This document shows positions 23,460 through 35,270 of a stretch of DNA of 64,000 bases, in pieces. The position numbers and the translations under genes were made by a program. Source of the stretch: Mycobacteriales bacterium (GTDB taxonomy: Bacteria > Actinomycetota > Actinomycetes > DATLTS01); NCBI GenBank assembly GCA_035533475.1, contig DATLTS010000059.1, forward strand, positions 1 to 64,000. Reading direction: 5' to 3'. The notes beneath the pieces were generated by a model. It did no database searches and had not been told where the DNA came from. It saw nothing but the letters and a program-made list of their open reading frames with translations. Position 1 is the first letter of the stretch. Every line of letters begins with the position of its first letter.

Positions 23460-24413
23460 ATGGCCGAGGTCCTCGTCCTCGTCGAGCACGTCGACGGGAC
23501 ACCCAAGAAGGTCAGCTACGAGTTGCTCACCCTGGCCCGCCGGCTCGGTGAGCCGGCCGCGGTATTCATCGGCACCGGATACGAGAACGCCAAAGACAAG
23601 CTGGCCGAATACGGTGCGACGAAAATCTACGTTGCCTCCGGCGAGGAGTACGACAGCTACCTGGTCGCTCCGAAGGTCGACGTCCTGGCACAGATCATCG
23701 GTTCCGCGTCGCCATCCGCCGTCCTCATCCCGTCGAGCGCAGAGGGCAAAGAGATTGCCGGCCGGCTCGCGGTGCGGACCGACTCAGGTGTGATCACCGA
23801 TGCGGTTGACGTGGGTGCGAACCTCGTGGCCGAGCAGTCGATTTTCGGTGGCGCGGTTCGGGTTCAGGCCTCGGTGACCGTCGGAACCGCGATCATCACG
23901 GTCCGGCCGAACTCGACCGCACCGGAGGCCGCGCCCGCAACGGCGACTGAGGAGCAGGTCACGGTGACCGTCGGCGACGCCGCGAAGGGCGCCCGGGTGC
24001 TCGAACGGGTCATGGAGAAGAAGGGGGGCCGCCCCGAGCTGACCGAGGCGGCGATCGTCGTCTCCGGTGGTCGTGGCCTGGGGGGCGCGGAGAACTTCGC
24101 GGTCGTCGAGTCGCTGGCCGACGCGCTGGGAGCGGCCGTCGGTGCCTCCCGGGCGGCGACCGACGCAGGCTGGTACCCGCACCAGAACCAGGTCGGGCAG
24201 ACCGGGAAGACGGTTTCGCCCCAGCTCTACGTTGCGGTTGGCATCTCCGGTGCGATCCAGCACCGGGCTGGGATGCAGACGTCGAAGACCATCGTGGCCA
24301 TCAACAAGGACCCGGAGGCCCCGATCTTCGAACTGGTCGACTTCGGTGTTGTCGGCGACCTGTTCCAGGTCGTTCCACAGGTGGTCGCGGAGATCGAGAA
24401 GCGCAGGGCCTGA
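23460..24413 (+). CDS. etfA: Electron transfer flavoprotein alpha subunit
   Basis: The 317-residue EtfA/FixB subunit has an N-terminal domain homologous to EtfB ([16 protein letters not shown]) and a C-terminal FAD-binding domain. The latter is identified by [14 protein letters not shown] (about 200-213), [20 protein letters not shown] (about 245-264) and [29 protein letters not shown] before the ATG is a fair ribosome-binding site. It functions with EtfB in acyl-CoA-linked electron transfer. Length and motifs are normal. Confidence 0.96.
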   Translation: MAEVLVLVEHVDGTPKKVSYELLTLARRLGEPAAVFIGTGYENAKDKLAEYGATKIYVASGEEYDSYLVAPKVDVLAQIIGSASPSAVLIPSSAEGKEIAGRLAVRTDSGVITDAVDVGANLVAEQSIFGGAVRVQASVTVGTAIITVRPNSTAPEAAPATATEEQVTVTVGDAAKGARVLERVMEKKGGRPELTEAAIVVSGGRGLGGAENFAVVESLADALGAAVGASRAATDAGWYPHQNQVGQTGKTVSPQLYVAVGISGAIQHRAGMQTSKTIVAINKDPEAPIFELVDFGVVGDLFQVVPQVVAEIEKRRA

Positions 24414-24425
24414 CCGGGCGGCCGT

Positions 24426-24431
24426 TAGGGT
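24426..24431 (+). promoter_or_regulatory. Leaderless -10 box of the AMP-ligase-like gene
   Basis: TAGGGT lies 8 nt before the GTG at 24440, only 12 nt after the etfA stop. It gives this gene its own start independent of the etf operon. Confidence 0.5.
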
Positions 24432-24439
24432 TGCTGACC

Positions 24440-25855
24440 GTGACCACCTGGGACCGGAAGAGCTCGACCGATCTCGCGAAGGCGCAGGACGCCGCGCTGC
24501 GGGCTCAGCTTGCGGATGCGCTCGTGCCGTTCTCGCCGTTCTGGCGGGACCGGCTCCGCGTTCTAGGGATCGGTGCGGGCTCGATTCGGGGCGTGCCGGG
24601 GCTGTCCGGGATTCCGGCGGTCGGTGAGCGGGATGTGTGCCCGGACGGCGACCCGGCCGGGATGGCGGCCCTCGTGCTCCAGGTCAGCGAACGCGGCTGG
24701 CCCGTGCATGCGAACGGGCTGACCCTGCGCCGGGCGATGTTGCGCCGACTGGCGTCCGCCGACGCTTACCGCCAGGTGGTCGAGGCGGACAGCCGACCGA
24801 CGTCGTTCGTCTATGCCGGGCTGGGTTTTCGCTACCCGTTGGCGTCGACGCGGGGGGACCTCGATCTCGTGACCCGGGCCGGAGCCCGGCTCTGGCAGGT
24901 CCTCGGCCTACGCTCCAGCGACGTCTTGCTCGCTGCGCTGCCGAACAACAGGGGCAGCGAGCGAGTCGCGCTCCGCCTCGCTGCTCTGGGTGCCGGTAGC
25001 CCGGCGATGCTCCTGTCGGCGGACGTTGCCGAGATTTCGACCGCCTTGCGCTACCTGCCGGCGACGGCGCTCGCCGTTCCCGCCGATACCGCCGCGGACC
25101 TGGTCGAGGGACTGGTCGGGGCCGGTTCCGATCTGAGCGCGCTGCACACGCTGTTACTCGTTGGGGTGCCGACCGCCGCGGAACGCCGGGCGGCGGAGGT
25201 GGCGCTCGCGGCCGGGCGCGGAGCCGCCGACGGGGTCACGCTCGCCGTCCATGCGCCCAGCGGATCCCGGGTGCTCTGGGGCGAGTGCCGACGCGGCGCG
25301 GGCGGGTCGACCGGCCTGCACACGTATCCGGACCTCGACCTGGTGGAGCTCGTCGACCCGGACACGGCCGACGGGTACCCCGGCGGCGGAGCCGGGGAGA
25401 TCGTCCTCACGCAGCTGGGCTTCCGTGGCAGCGCGCTGTTGCGCTGGCGAACCGGGGACGTGGTCGGCGGTCCGATCGAGACCGCGCCGTGTCCGGCGTG
25501 CGGTCGCACCGTGCCCCGAGTGCCCAGCCTGGACCTGCGCCGCGGTGCGATGGTCGTCCGAGTCACCGGATCGGATCGTGCGGTCGACCTGCGAGCCGTA
25601 GCCGGTGCGCTGGCCGGACGCACGGACCTGTCCGACTGGCGGCTCGAGTTGAGTCGCCGTGGTCGGGACGGGACCGCGCAGCTGCTTGTGCACCTGGCCG
25701 CGCCCGGTGACCCGGCGGAGGCGGCGGTCGGCGCCGCCGCCGATATCCGCGCCGCCTCGGGTCAGCTGCCCAGCCAGATCGTTGGATCCTTGCCCGGCCA
25801 GTTCATCCCACCGGAGGGAAGCCCGCTGACCCGGCGGATCGTGCTCCGGGGCTGA
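24440..25855 (+). CDS. PaaK-like adenylate-forming protein
   Basis: The 471-residue protein resembles the phenylacetate-CoA ligase branch of adenylate-forming enzymes. Early [13 protein letters not shown], the central [20 protein letters not shown] (the TGD region of the family) and the zinc-ribbon-like [17 protein letters not shown] (about 352) match PaaK-type proteins. The usual strong P-loop-like S/T-G-T-T-G motif is not obvious, and [13 protein letters not shown] lies where it would be expected, so catalytic capacity is doubtful. The GTG at 24440 is preceded by a TAGGGT -10 box and no ribosome-binding site. It sits between etfA and iscS, where mycobacteria have an acyltransferase instead. 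An acyl-activating role is inferred from family and neighbours only. Confidence 0.6.
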   Translation: MTTWDRKSSTDLAKAQDAALRAQLADALVPFSPFWRDRLRVLGIGAGSIRGVPGLSGIPAVGERDVCPDGDPAGMAALVLQVSERGWPVHANGLTLRRAMLRRLASADAYRQVVEADSRPTSFVYAGLGFRYPLASTRGDLDLVTRAGARLWQVLGLRSSDVLLAALPNNRGSERVALRLAALGAGSPAMLLSADVAEISTALRYLPATALAVPADTAADLVEGLVGAGSDLSALHTLLLVGVPTAAERRAAEVALAAGRGAADGVTLAVHAPSGSRVLWGECRRGAGGSTGLHTYPDLDLVELVDPDTADGYPGGGAGEIVLTQLGFRGSALLRWRTGDVVGGPIETAPCPACGRTVPRVPSLDLRRGAMVVRVTGSDRAVDLRAVAGALAGRTDLSDWRLELSRRGRDGTAQLLVHLAAPGDPAEAAVGAAADIRAASGQLPSQIVGSLPGQFIPPEGSPLTRRIVLRG

Positions 25856-26150
25856 CCGGGGCTGACCGGGCTTACCGGGGCTGGCCGGGAGCCGCGAGTG
25901 GGCGGTTGTGCCGGGGCGGATCGCCCACTCGGAGCGTGGCGGAGGAGCAGGACCGCCCACTCGGCGCGTGCCGGGGAGCCCACTCGGCGCGTGCCCGGGA
26001 GCCCACTCGGCGCCTGCCCGGGAGCCCACTCGGCGCGTGCCCGGGAGCCACGCGGGCGGCTGCCCGGGAGTCCACGCGGGCGGCTGCTCGGGAGCCCACG
26101 CGGGCGGCTGCTCGGCGCCCGCCCGGGAACCCACGTGGCGCGCGCCGGAT
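25856..26150. repeat. Inverted element followed by a 23-bp minisatellite
   Basis: The gap between two plus-strand genes is built of repeats. First comes a short GGGGCTGACC duplication. An inverted pair follows, CGAGTGGGCG (25895-25904) and CGCCCACTCG (25922-25931), with a second CCGCCCACTCG at 25953-25963. Units of about 23 bp containing CCCACTCGGCGCGTGCCCGG then repeat, starting at 25956, 25979, 26002 and 26025. They grade into CCACGCGGGCGGCTG variants at 26048, 26071 and 26095. There are no spacers, so it is not a CRISPR. The GCCGCGAGTGGGCGG start and CCGCCCACTCG motif recur at 47.4 kb. Confidence 0.85.
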
Positions 26151-26156
26151 TAGGCT
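26151..26156 (+). promoter_or_regulatory. Leaderless -10 box of the cysteine desulfurase gene
   Basis: TAGGCT lies exactly 7 nt before the ATG at 26164, and there is no ribosome-binding site. The minisatellite ends just upstream, so the expected -35 region lies at its edge. Confidence 0.55.
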
Positions 26157-26163
26157 GGGATCG

Positions 26164-27354
26164 ATGGTGTATCTCGATCATGCGGCGACAACGCCGATGC
26201 TGCCCGAGGCGGTTGCCGCGATGGCTGCCGAGTTCGGCCGGACCGGCAACCCCTCTTCGCTGCACGCGGCCGGTCGCCGGGCCCGTCGGGTGGTCGAGGA
26301 GTCGCGGGAGCAGCTCGCCGCTGCACTCAGCGCGCGGCCCAGCGAGGTCGTATTCACCGCCGGCGGCACGGAGAGCGACAACCTGGCGGTCAAGGGCATC
26401 TACTGGGCGCGCCGGGCGGCGGACCCTCGTCGCCGGCGGATACTGGCCGGAGCGGTGGAGCATCACGCGGTGCTCGACTCCGTGCAGTGGCTGGTCGAGC
26501 ACGAGCAGGCAGTCGTCGATTGGCTCCCCGTCGACCCCAACGGCCGCCTCCGCCTTGACGCGGTCGCCGCCGCGCTCGCGGACAATCCGGACGACGTTGC
26601 CCTGGTCAGCGTGATGTGGGCGAACAACGAGGTGGGAACTCTCCAGCCGGTCACGGAGATTGCCGGCCTCGCCCATGAGTACGGCATTCCGGTGCACAGT
26701 GATGCGGTTCAGGCGATCGGTCAGGTCCCCGTCGACTTCGCAGCGAGTGGGGTCGACGCGATGACGGTGACCGGACACAAGTTCGGCGGCCCGGTGGGTG
26801 CCGGCGCGCTGCTCCTCGGCCGGGACGTCGCCTGCGCGCCGCTGCTCCACGGCGGTGGGCAGGAGCGGGACGTGCGCTCCGGCACGGTCGACGTGCCGGC
26901 GGTGGCGGGGCTTGCGATTGCCGCCGAGATCGCGACCACGCACCTGGCCGAGCGGTCCCGCCGGATCGCCGACCTCCGCGACGATCTCGTCAGGCGCACC
27001 CTCGAGACGCTGCCCGATGCCGTCCTCAACGGGGAAGCCAGCCTGGATTCGGCGCGTAGGTTGCCCGGGAACGCTCACTTTTCCTTCCCCGGATGCGAGG
27101 GGGATGCCCTGCTCCTGCTGCTCGACGCCCGTGGCATCGAGTGCTCGACGGGGTCGGCGTGTTCGGCGGGAGTGGCCCGGCCCAGTCACGTGCTCCTTGC
27201 GATGGGGCAGTCCGAGGAGCGGGCTCGGGGATCGCTCCGGTTTAGCCTCGGCCACACCTCGACTTCCGCGTGCGTCGATGCCCTCATCGAGGCGATCGGC
27301 CCGGTTGTGGAGCGGGCCCGCCGGGCCGCCCTGGCTACCGCCCGCCGGAGCTGA
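26164..27354 (+). CDS. iscS: Cysteine desulfurase (IscS/NifS family)
   Basis: This 396-residue PLP enzyme removes sulfur from cysteine as a persulfide for tRNA thiolation and Fe-S assembly. It begins [25 protein letters not shown] and [15 protein letters not shown] line the cofactor pocket, [12 protein letters not shown] carries the Schiff-base lysine K206, and [11 protein letters not shown] carries the persulfide cysteine C327. The extended SSGSACSAG-type loop marks the group I (IscS/NifS) class. mnmA starts 2 nt after the stop, so the two are an operon that links the sulfur donor to the thiolase. The ATG is placed by the TAGGCT box 7 nt upstream; an in-frame extension into the minisatellite is not credible. 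Confidence 0.95.
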   Translation: MVYLDHAATTPMLPEAVAAMAAEFGRTGNPSSLHAAGRRARRVVEESREQLAAALSARPSEVVFTAGGTESDNLAVKGIYWARRAADPRRRRILAGAVEHHAVLDSVQWLVEHEQAVVDWLPVDPNGRLRLDAVAAALADNPDDVALVSVMWANNEVGTLQPVTEIAGLAHEYGIPVHSDAVQAIGQVPVDFAASGVDAMTVTGHKFGGPVGAGALLLGRDVACAPLLHGGGQERDVRSGTVDVPAVAGLAIAAEIATTHLAERSRRIADLRDDLVRRTLETLPDAVLNGEASLDSARRLPGNAHFSFPGCEGDALLLLLDARGIECSTGSACSAGVARPSHVLLAMGQSEERARGSLRFSLGHTSTSACVDALIEAIGPVVERARRAALATARRS

Positions 27355-27356
27355 GG

Positions 27357-28418
27357 GTGCAGGTCCTCGCGGCGATGTCGGGCGGTGTCGACTCGGCCGT
27401 CGCGGCTGCCCGCGCCGTCGATGCGGGTCACGAGGTCACCGGGGTGCATCTCGCACTGTCGTTCGCACCGGCGGCAGCCCGGACCGGTTCTCGTGGGTGC
27501 TGCACCCTTGAGGACGTCCATGACGCCCGCCGCGCAGCGGACCTTCTGGGTATTCCGTTCTATGTCTGGGATCTCGCCGAGCGGTTCCAAGCCGACGTGG
27601 TCGAGGACTTCGTCGCGACATACGCTGCAGGTGATACCCCCAACCCTTGTCTGCGCTGTAACGAGCGAATCAAGTTCTCGGCCGTCCTGGCCCGGAGCCG
27701 TGCCCTCGGCTTCGAGGCGCTCTGCACCGGGCACTACGCCCGCATGGTCGATGGGGTCCTGCATCGTTCTGCTGATCCCGACAAGGACCAGTCTTATGTG
27801 CTCGGCAGCCTGACCGGCGATCAGCTTTCCGGTGCCATGTTCCCGCTGGGGGGATCCCGCAAGACCGATGTCCGCGCGGAAGCGGCCCGGCGGGGATTAG
27901 CCGTCGCGGAGAAGCCGGACAGCTACGACGTGTGCTTCATCGCGGACGGTGACACCGCCGGGTACCTGCAGACCCGGCTCGGCAATGCGCCGGGCGACAT
28001 CGTCGACGCGGCGTCCGGCGCGGTTGTCGGCTCCCACTCGGGTGCCTACGGGTACACGGTCGGGCAGCGCCGGGGCCTGCGCCTCGCCCGGCCCGCGCCC
28101 GACGGCCGCCCGCGGTACGTGCTGGACGTGTCGCCGGTCGATCGGCGGGTCACGGTCGGGCCACGGGAGGCGCTGGCCGTCCGGGCTATCGCCGGCAGCC
28201 GTCCGGTGTTTCCCCGCGGCGGACCGGTGCCCGATCGTGGATACCTTGCTCAGATGCGCGCGCACGGCGAACCGCTGCGTTGCCGAGCTCAGCTGGCCGG
28301 CAGTCACCTGGAGGTGGCACTGGAGGCGCCGGCCTTCGGCGTTGCCCGGGGACAGGCCATCGTGATCTACGACGACGATGCGGTACTGGGAGCGGCGACT
28401 ATAAGCGGCACGGCCTGA
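27357..28418 (+). CDS. mnmA: tRNA-specific 2-thiouridylase
   Basis: The 353-residue MnmA (TrmU) makes 2-thiouridine at the wobble position of Lys, Glu and Gln tRNAs, using sulfur relayed from a cysteine desulfurase. The PP-loop [10 protein letters not shown] is at the N-terminus. The catalytic cysteines are C98 in TPNPCLRCN and C193 in [10 protein letters not shown], and [11 protein letters not shown] binds t[12 protein letters not shown] and a C-terminal beta barrel complete it. The GTG at 27357 overlaps a GGAG-containing end of iscS with a 2-nt gap. Two of its expected substrates, tRNA-Gln and tRNA-Glu families, are encoded further along this window, although those genes carry C34 anticodons and are not targets. 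Confidence 0.95.
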   Translation: MQVLAAMSGGVDSAVAAARAVDAGHEVTGVHLALSFAPAAARTGSRGCCTLEDVHDARRAADLLGIPFYVWDLAERFQADVVEDFVATYAAGDTPNPCLRCNERIKFSAVLARSRALGFEALCTGHYARMVDGVLHRSADPDKDQSYVLGSLTGDQLSGAMFPLGGSRKTDVRAEAARRGLAVAEKPDSYDVCFIADGDTAGYLQTRLGNAPGDIVDAASGAVVGSHSGAYGYTVGQRRGLRLARPAPDGRPRYVLDVSPVDRRVTVGPREALAVRAIAGSRPVFPRGGPVPDRGYLAQMRAHGEPLRCRAQLAGSHLEVALEAPAFGVARGQAIVIYDDDAVLGAATISGTA

Positions 28419-28419
28419 C

Positions 28420-29427
28420 GTGCGGGTGCTGGTCCTAGGGGGCACCCGATTCGTCGGGCGAACGGCCCTGGAGCTGGCCGTTTCCCGCGGTCACGAGGTC
28501 ACCATCGTTCACCGCGGCCTGACCGGGAACAGCCCGCCCGGGGTCGAGGCGATCCTGGGCGACCGGACCCTTCCGGGTGGTCTGGACGCGCTGGGCGGCC
28601 GGGAGTGGGACTTCGTCCTCGATACCTGGGCCGGGCCGCCGCGGGTTGTCCTCGACGCCGCTCGCCGGCTCGCCGATTCGGTGGGCCGCTACGCCTACGT
28701 ATCCAGCCTGTCCGCGCACCGCTGGCCCCCGCTGCCGGGGGCCACGGAGGATGCCCCGACCGTCGACGCTCGACCGGATGCCGAAGAAGGCGACTACGCC
28801 TCTTGCAAGCGCGGGGCGGAACTCGCGGTTCGCGACGTATTCGGGGCCCGGGCGCTGATCGCTCGGCCGGGCCTCATCCTCGGCCCGTACGAGGACATCG
28901 GCCGCTTGCCGTGGTGGCTCAATCGGATGCTGCGCGGGGGACCTGTCCTGGCGCCAGCTCCTCCCACGCGCCCGCTTCAGTACATCGACGCGCGCGACCT
29001 GGTGGGGTGGCTGCTCGACGCTCCGGACCGCGGGCTCTCCGGGGTATACATCACGGTCAGCCGCCCCGGGCACACGACGCTCGGCGCTCTGCTGGAGATT
29101 TGCCGGCAGGTGACCGGGGGGGTGGCTGAGCTGGTCTGGGTGGACGAGCAGGCCATTCTGGATGCGGGCATCGAGCCGTGGATCGGCGTGCCCATCTGGC
29201 TTCCGTTCGCAGGTGGAGCGGCCGCGCTGCAGGACGCGGATCCGAACCGTGCGCAGGCGGCCGGCCTTCGATGCCGACCGGTCGAGGAGACGGTGGCCGA
29301 CACGTGGGCCTGGCTGCGGAGCGGCGCGCCGCCGCGCCTGCGTGACATCGAGGAGCGGATGACCGCCGAGACGGAGGCGGCGTTTCTCCGGGCATGGACC
29401 GCTCCTTCGCGCGGCGACCACGGCTAG
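28420..29427 (+). CDS. NAD-dependent epimerase/dehydratase family protein
   Basis: This 335-residue SDR-type protein starts 1 nt after the mnmA stop. Its N-terminal VLVLGGTRFVGRTALELAV is the GxxGxxG dinucleotide fold with a GGTRFVG variant. YVSSLSAHRW and DYASCKRGAEL supply the SDR Ser and Lys, with Tyr in YASCK. The GGTRF type resembles plant-chloroplast RNA-binding-like and actinobacterial reductase-like proteins of unknown substrate. Because it is within the iscS-mnmA transcription unit it may be co-expressed, but no functional link is evident. The stop TAG doubles as the first bases of the next gene's -10 box. Confidence 0.8.
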   Translation: MRVLVLGGTRFVGRTALELAVSRGHEVTIVHRGLTGNSPPGVEAILGDRTLPGGLDALGGREWDFVLDTWAGPPRVVLDAARRLADSVGRYAYVSSLSAHRWPPLPGATEDAPTVDARPDAEEGDYASCKRGAELAVRDVFGARALIARPGLILGPYEDIGRLPWWLNRMLRGGPVLAPAPPTRPLQYIDARDLVGWLLDAPDRGLSGVYITVSRPGHTTLGALLEICRQVTGGVAELVWVDEQAILDAGIEPWIGVPIWLPFAGGAAALQDADPNRAQAAGLRCRPVEETVADTWAWLRSGAPPRLRDIEERMTAETEAAFLRAWTAPSRGDHG

Positions 29428-29430
29428 GCT
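29425..29430 (+). promoter_or_regulatory. Leaderless -10 box overlapping the previous stop codon
   Basis: TAGGCT at 29425-29430 contains the TAG stop of the SDR gene and lies 6 nt before the ATG at 29437. The hexamer matches that of the iscS gene. Confidence 0.5.
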
Positions 29431-29436
29431 CGGTCT

Positions 29437-29726
29437 ATGGGCGACCGGGTACAGCTGACCGATCTCGACGTCATTTCGCGTTACAGCCTGGCGGTTCGGA
29501 CGGCGACCGCCGACCGGGCCGAGCTGATCGCGGCGCTGGAGGCCGACCTCGGGTGGCTGCGTGGCCGGGGCGGCCGGACGCAGGCACAGCCGCGCCTGCC
29601 GAGCCGCCCGGAGCGGGCGCCTGCGGCTACCCGCGCGACGACCCCGGCCCGGAAGGCGGCGGCTACCCGCGCGAGGACCCCGGCCCGGAAGGCCAGCGCC
29701 GCTCCCCGCCGGGGTGGTCGGCGGGC

Positions 29727-29730
<4 letters not shown>
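29437..29730 (+). CDS. Small protein with Lys/Arg/Ala/Pro-rich tail
   Basis: The 97-residue protein has an ordered N-terminus, VQLTDLDVISRYSLAVRTATADRAELI (shown here as a motif spanning about residues 5-31), with predicted helix. A basic tail follows (about 45-97) with repeated TPARKAAATRAR and TPARKASAAPRR units. Such PARKA repeats resemble histone H1-like tails, so nucleic-acid binding is possible but not shown. A leaderless TAGGCT box lies 6 nt upstream. Its TGA overlaps the GTG of the following MetE-like gene, implying translational coupling with it and, through it, with ligA. Confidence 0.7.
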
Positions 29731-32800
<3,070 letters not shown>

Positions 32801-32869
32801 CGATCGGCCCCGCCCCCGGCATGATCGGCTGACCAGTCGCCTGCCTTTTCCGGTCACCAAGGGGGATGC

Positions 32870-34936
32870 GTGTCACGAGCCGCGGGGGCCGAGGCCGTGG
32901 CCGCCCCGCGCTCGGCGGGTGCCGGCTTCTGGTGGTACCTGGGAAGCGTCGGCCTGCTCGGGCTCGCGGTCACCGGCTGGTCGCTCGCCCGGCTGCCCTG
33001 GTCGGCCATTCCGGGTCTGGGTGCGGCCTTCTTCACGGTGGCCGTGCTGCTCGCCCTGGCGGAGCTCCGCCCGCTGGTCACCGCAGGTAGCCCCGACGAG
33101 AACGGCGTCACGATCTCGACCGCCTTTGTGTTCGCGTTGCTCCTGCACTGGGGCCTGCCGGTCGCTCTGCTCATGCAGACGGTCGCGACTGTCGTGGCGG
33201 ACACGGTCCGACGCCGGGCTCCCTGGCGCACGACGTTCAACGTCGCGCAGTACGCGCTGTCCTGGAGCGCCGCCGCGGCTGTGCTGGCTATAGGCGGCGT
33301 CGGCGCCTCCATCGGACACCCGCTACTGCTCGCCGGCCGTGACTTGCCGATCATCACCGTCGCGGCGCTGATGTATTTCCTCTGCAACGACCTGCTCGTT
33401 ACCAAGGCGGTCGCCCAGCATCAGCGCCTACCGCTGCGGGAGATCTACGCACACCATCTGGGCTACCGCGCTCTCACCGAGGGCGCCCTGCTCGCCCTGT
33501 CGCCGATCGTCGTCGTTGTCATGGAACGCGACCCCGCACTGGTTCCCCTCCTGATCCTGCCCATCGCCGCGGTGTACGCGACCGCCTCGGTGTCCTTGCA
33601 GAAAGAGCACCAGGCCCACCACGATGCGCTGACCGGTCTGCCGAATCGCAAGTTGCTGCTGCGCCGTGCCGGGGACGCGATCGAGCGGTCCGAGCGGACC
33701 GGCGAACCGGTGGCCCTGTTCCTGCTCGACCTCGATCGGTTCAAGGAGGTCAACGACACCCTGGGTCACGCCACGGGGGACGCCCTCCTCCAGCTGGTCG
33801 CCACCCGGCTGTCGGCGGCGCTGCGCCCCGGTGACACGGTTGCCCGCCTGGGTGGGGACGAATTCGCGGTTCTGCTCCCGGTTGTCCGCGGGCTGCCTGC
33901 GGCGCAGGCCATCGCGGACCGGGTGCACCGGGCACTCGTCGAGCCGTTCGGACACCAGGGGATGTCCTTCGACATCGAGGGTTCTCTCGGCATCGCGCTC
34001 TACCCGGCGCACGCCCCGGACGTCGCGACCCTCATGCAGCGGGCGGACGTCGCCATGTATCTGGCGAAGGAATCGGGTACCGGGATCGAGATCTACTCGG
34101 CGGATCGGGACCGGCACTCGCCGAGCCGGCTCGGCCTGTCCGGGGATCTGCGCCGGGCGCTGTCCAGTGGCGAGCTTGCGATGCACTACCAGCCCAAGGT
34201 CGACATGGTTACCGGGGCCGTGACGGGCGTCGAGGCGTTGCTTCGCTGGTGCCACCCGGAACGCGGGCTGCTCCAGCCGGACGACTTCCTCCCGCTGGCC
34301 GAGAGCAGCGGACTGATGCGCCGGATCACGCACTTCGCGGTCGAATCGGCACTCGACCAGGCGGCGCGTTGGGAGGAGATGGGACTCGCCGTGCCCGTGG
34401 CCGTCAACGTCTGCGCGCGGGACCTCTATGACGGGCTGTTCGTCGATTACCTGCGCGGCCAGCTGGCCGGACGCGGTCTTGCCCCGACGACGGTGCAGCT
34501 CGAGGTCACCGAGAGCATGTTGATGGCCGATCCCGGCCGGGCCGCGGTGACGCTCGACGCCCTGCACGAGCTCGGCGTCAGCATCTCGCTCGACGATTTC
34601 GGGACCGGCTACTCCTCCCTCGTCCACTTGCGCCGGCTGCCGGTCAGCGAGATCAAGATCGATCGTTCGTTCGTCGGCCGGATGACCGGGGACGAGGACG
34701 ACGCGGTCATCGTCCGATCGATGATCGATCTCGGCGCGGCGCTCGGCGTGCGTGTCGTCGCCGAGGGGGTTGAAACCGCGGCGGCCTGGCGGCGGCTCGC
34801 CGAGTTCGGCTGTCCGGCCGCGCAGGGCTGGTTCTTCTCCAAGGCGCTACCTGCGGATGACGCAACCGGCTGGCTGCGCGGAGAGTCTCCGAGCGTCATC
34901 AGCCTGCCGGACGACGCCGGGGCCGCGTTCCGCTAG
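32870..34936 (+). CDS. Membrane GGDEF-EAL cyclic-di-GMP protein
   Basis: The 688-residue protein has five to seven hydrophobic segments in its first 230 residues, a GGDEF domain and then an EAL domain. The GGDEF motif is intact at residues 328-332, with an RPGD inhibitory-site motif five residues before it. EAL is intact at 455-457 (EALLRW), with VEVTESMLM, DDFGTGYSSL and VVAEGVET further on. Both cyclase and phosphodiesterase activities are therefore possible. It would set cyclic-di-GMP levels at the membrane in response to an unknown signal. GGGGG lies upstream of the GTG at 32870. It is inserted between ligA and gatC, where many actinobacteria have no such gene. Confidence 0.9.
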   Translation: MSRAAGAEAVAAPRSAGAGFWWYLGSVGLLGLAVTGWSLARLPWSAIPGLGAAFFTVAVLLALAELRPLVTAGSPDENGVTISTAFVFALLLHWGLPVALLMQTVATVVADTVRRRAPWRTTFNVAQYALSWSAAAAVLAIGGVGASIGHPLLLAGRDLPIITVAALMYFLCNDLLVTKAVAQHQRLPLREIYAHHLGYRALTEGALLALSPIVVVVMERDPALVPLLILPIAAVYATASVSLQKEHQAHHDALTGLPNRKLLLRRAGDAIERSERTGEPVALFLLDLDRFKEVNDTLGHATGDALLQLVATRLSAALRPGDTVARLGGDEFAVLLPVVRGLPAAQAIADRVHRALVEPFGHQGMSFDIEGSLGIALYPAHAPDVATLMQRADVAMYLAKESGTGIEIYSADRDRHSPSRLGLSGDLRRALSSGELAMHYQPKVDMVTGAVTGVEALLRWCHPERGLLQPDDFLPLAESSGLMRRITHFAVESALDQAARWEEMGLAVPVAVNVCARDLYDGLFVDYLRGQLAGRGLAPTTVQLEVTESMLMADPGRAAVTLDALHELGVSISLDDFGTGYSSLVHLRRLPVSEIKIDRSFVGRMTGDEDDAVIVRSMIDLGAALGVRVVAEGVETAAAWRRLAEFGCPAAQGWFFSKALPADDATGWLRGESPSVISLPDDAGAAFR

Positions 34937-34960
34937 CGGTTTTCGACTGGCGCTGGCCCG

Positions 34961-34966
34961 TAGGAT
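34961..34966 (+). promoter_or_regulatory. Leaderless -10 box of gatC
   Basis: TAGGAT lies exactly 7 nt before the ATG at 34974, and the intervening bases do not form a ribosome-binding site. This would drive the gatC-gatA-gatB unit. Confidence 0.5.
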
Positions 34967-34973
34967 CGGTGGT

Positions 34974-35270
34974 ATGGCGGCCATCACCCGGGCCGAGGTC
35001 GAACACCTCGCCCGTCTCGCGCGGATCGACCTGAGCAGTGCGGAGCTGGATGCCGTGTCGAGCCAGCTGGAGGTCATTCTGACTTCCGTCGCCCGGGTTG
35101 CCGAGGTGGCAGCCGCCGATATCCCGCCGACCTCGCACGCGGTGCCGCTGACGAATGTCTTCCGGCCGGACGTCGTGACCGGGTCGCTCGACCGTGCCGA
35201 GCTCCTTGCGGCCGCTCCCGCGGCCGAGGGTGGCCGGTTCCGTGTCCCGAGAATCCTGGACGGGGAGTGA
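34974..35270 (+). CDS. gatC: Glu-tRNA(Gln) amidotransferase subunit C
   Basis: The 98-residue GatC begins with [18 protein letters not shown], the family signature, and ends with [10 protein letters not shown]. GatC wraps around GatA and stabilises the complex. It overlaps gatA by 4 nt (GTGA). Together the three subunits convert Glu-tRNA(Gln) to Gln-tRNA(Gln), consistent with a genome that relies on GltX mischarging of tRNA-Gln. gltX and tRNA-Gln are both in this window. Confidence 0.95.
   Translation: MAAITRAEVEHLARLARIDLSSAELDAVSSQLEVILTSVARVAEVAAADIPPTSHAVPLTNVFRPDVVTGSLDRAELLAAAPAAEGGRFRVPRILDGE

Noticed and set aside
25956-26150. Possible CRISPR array
   Set aside because: Units of 23-24 bp are contiguous without spacers and grade into variants; no cas genes are nearby.
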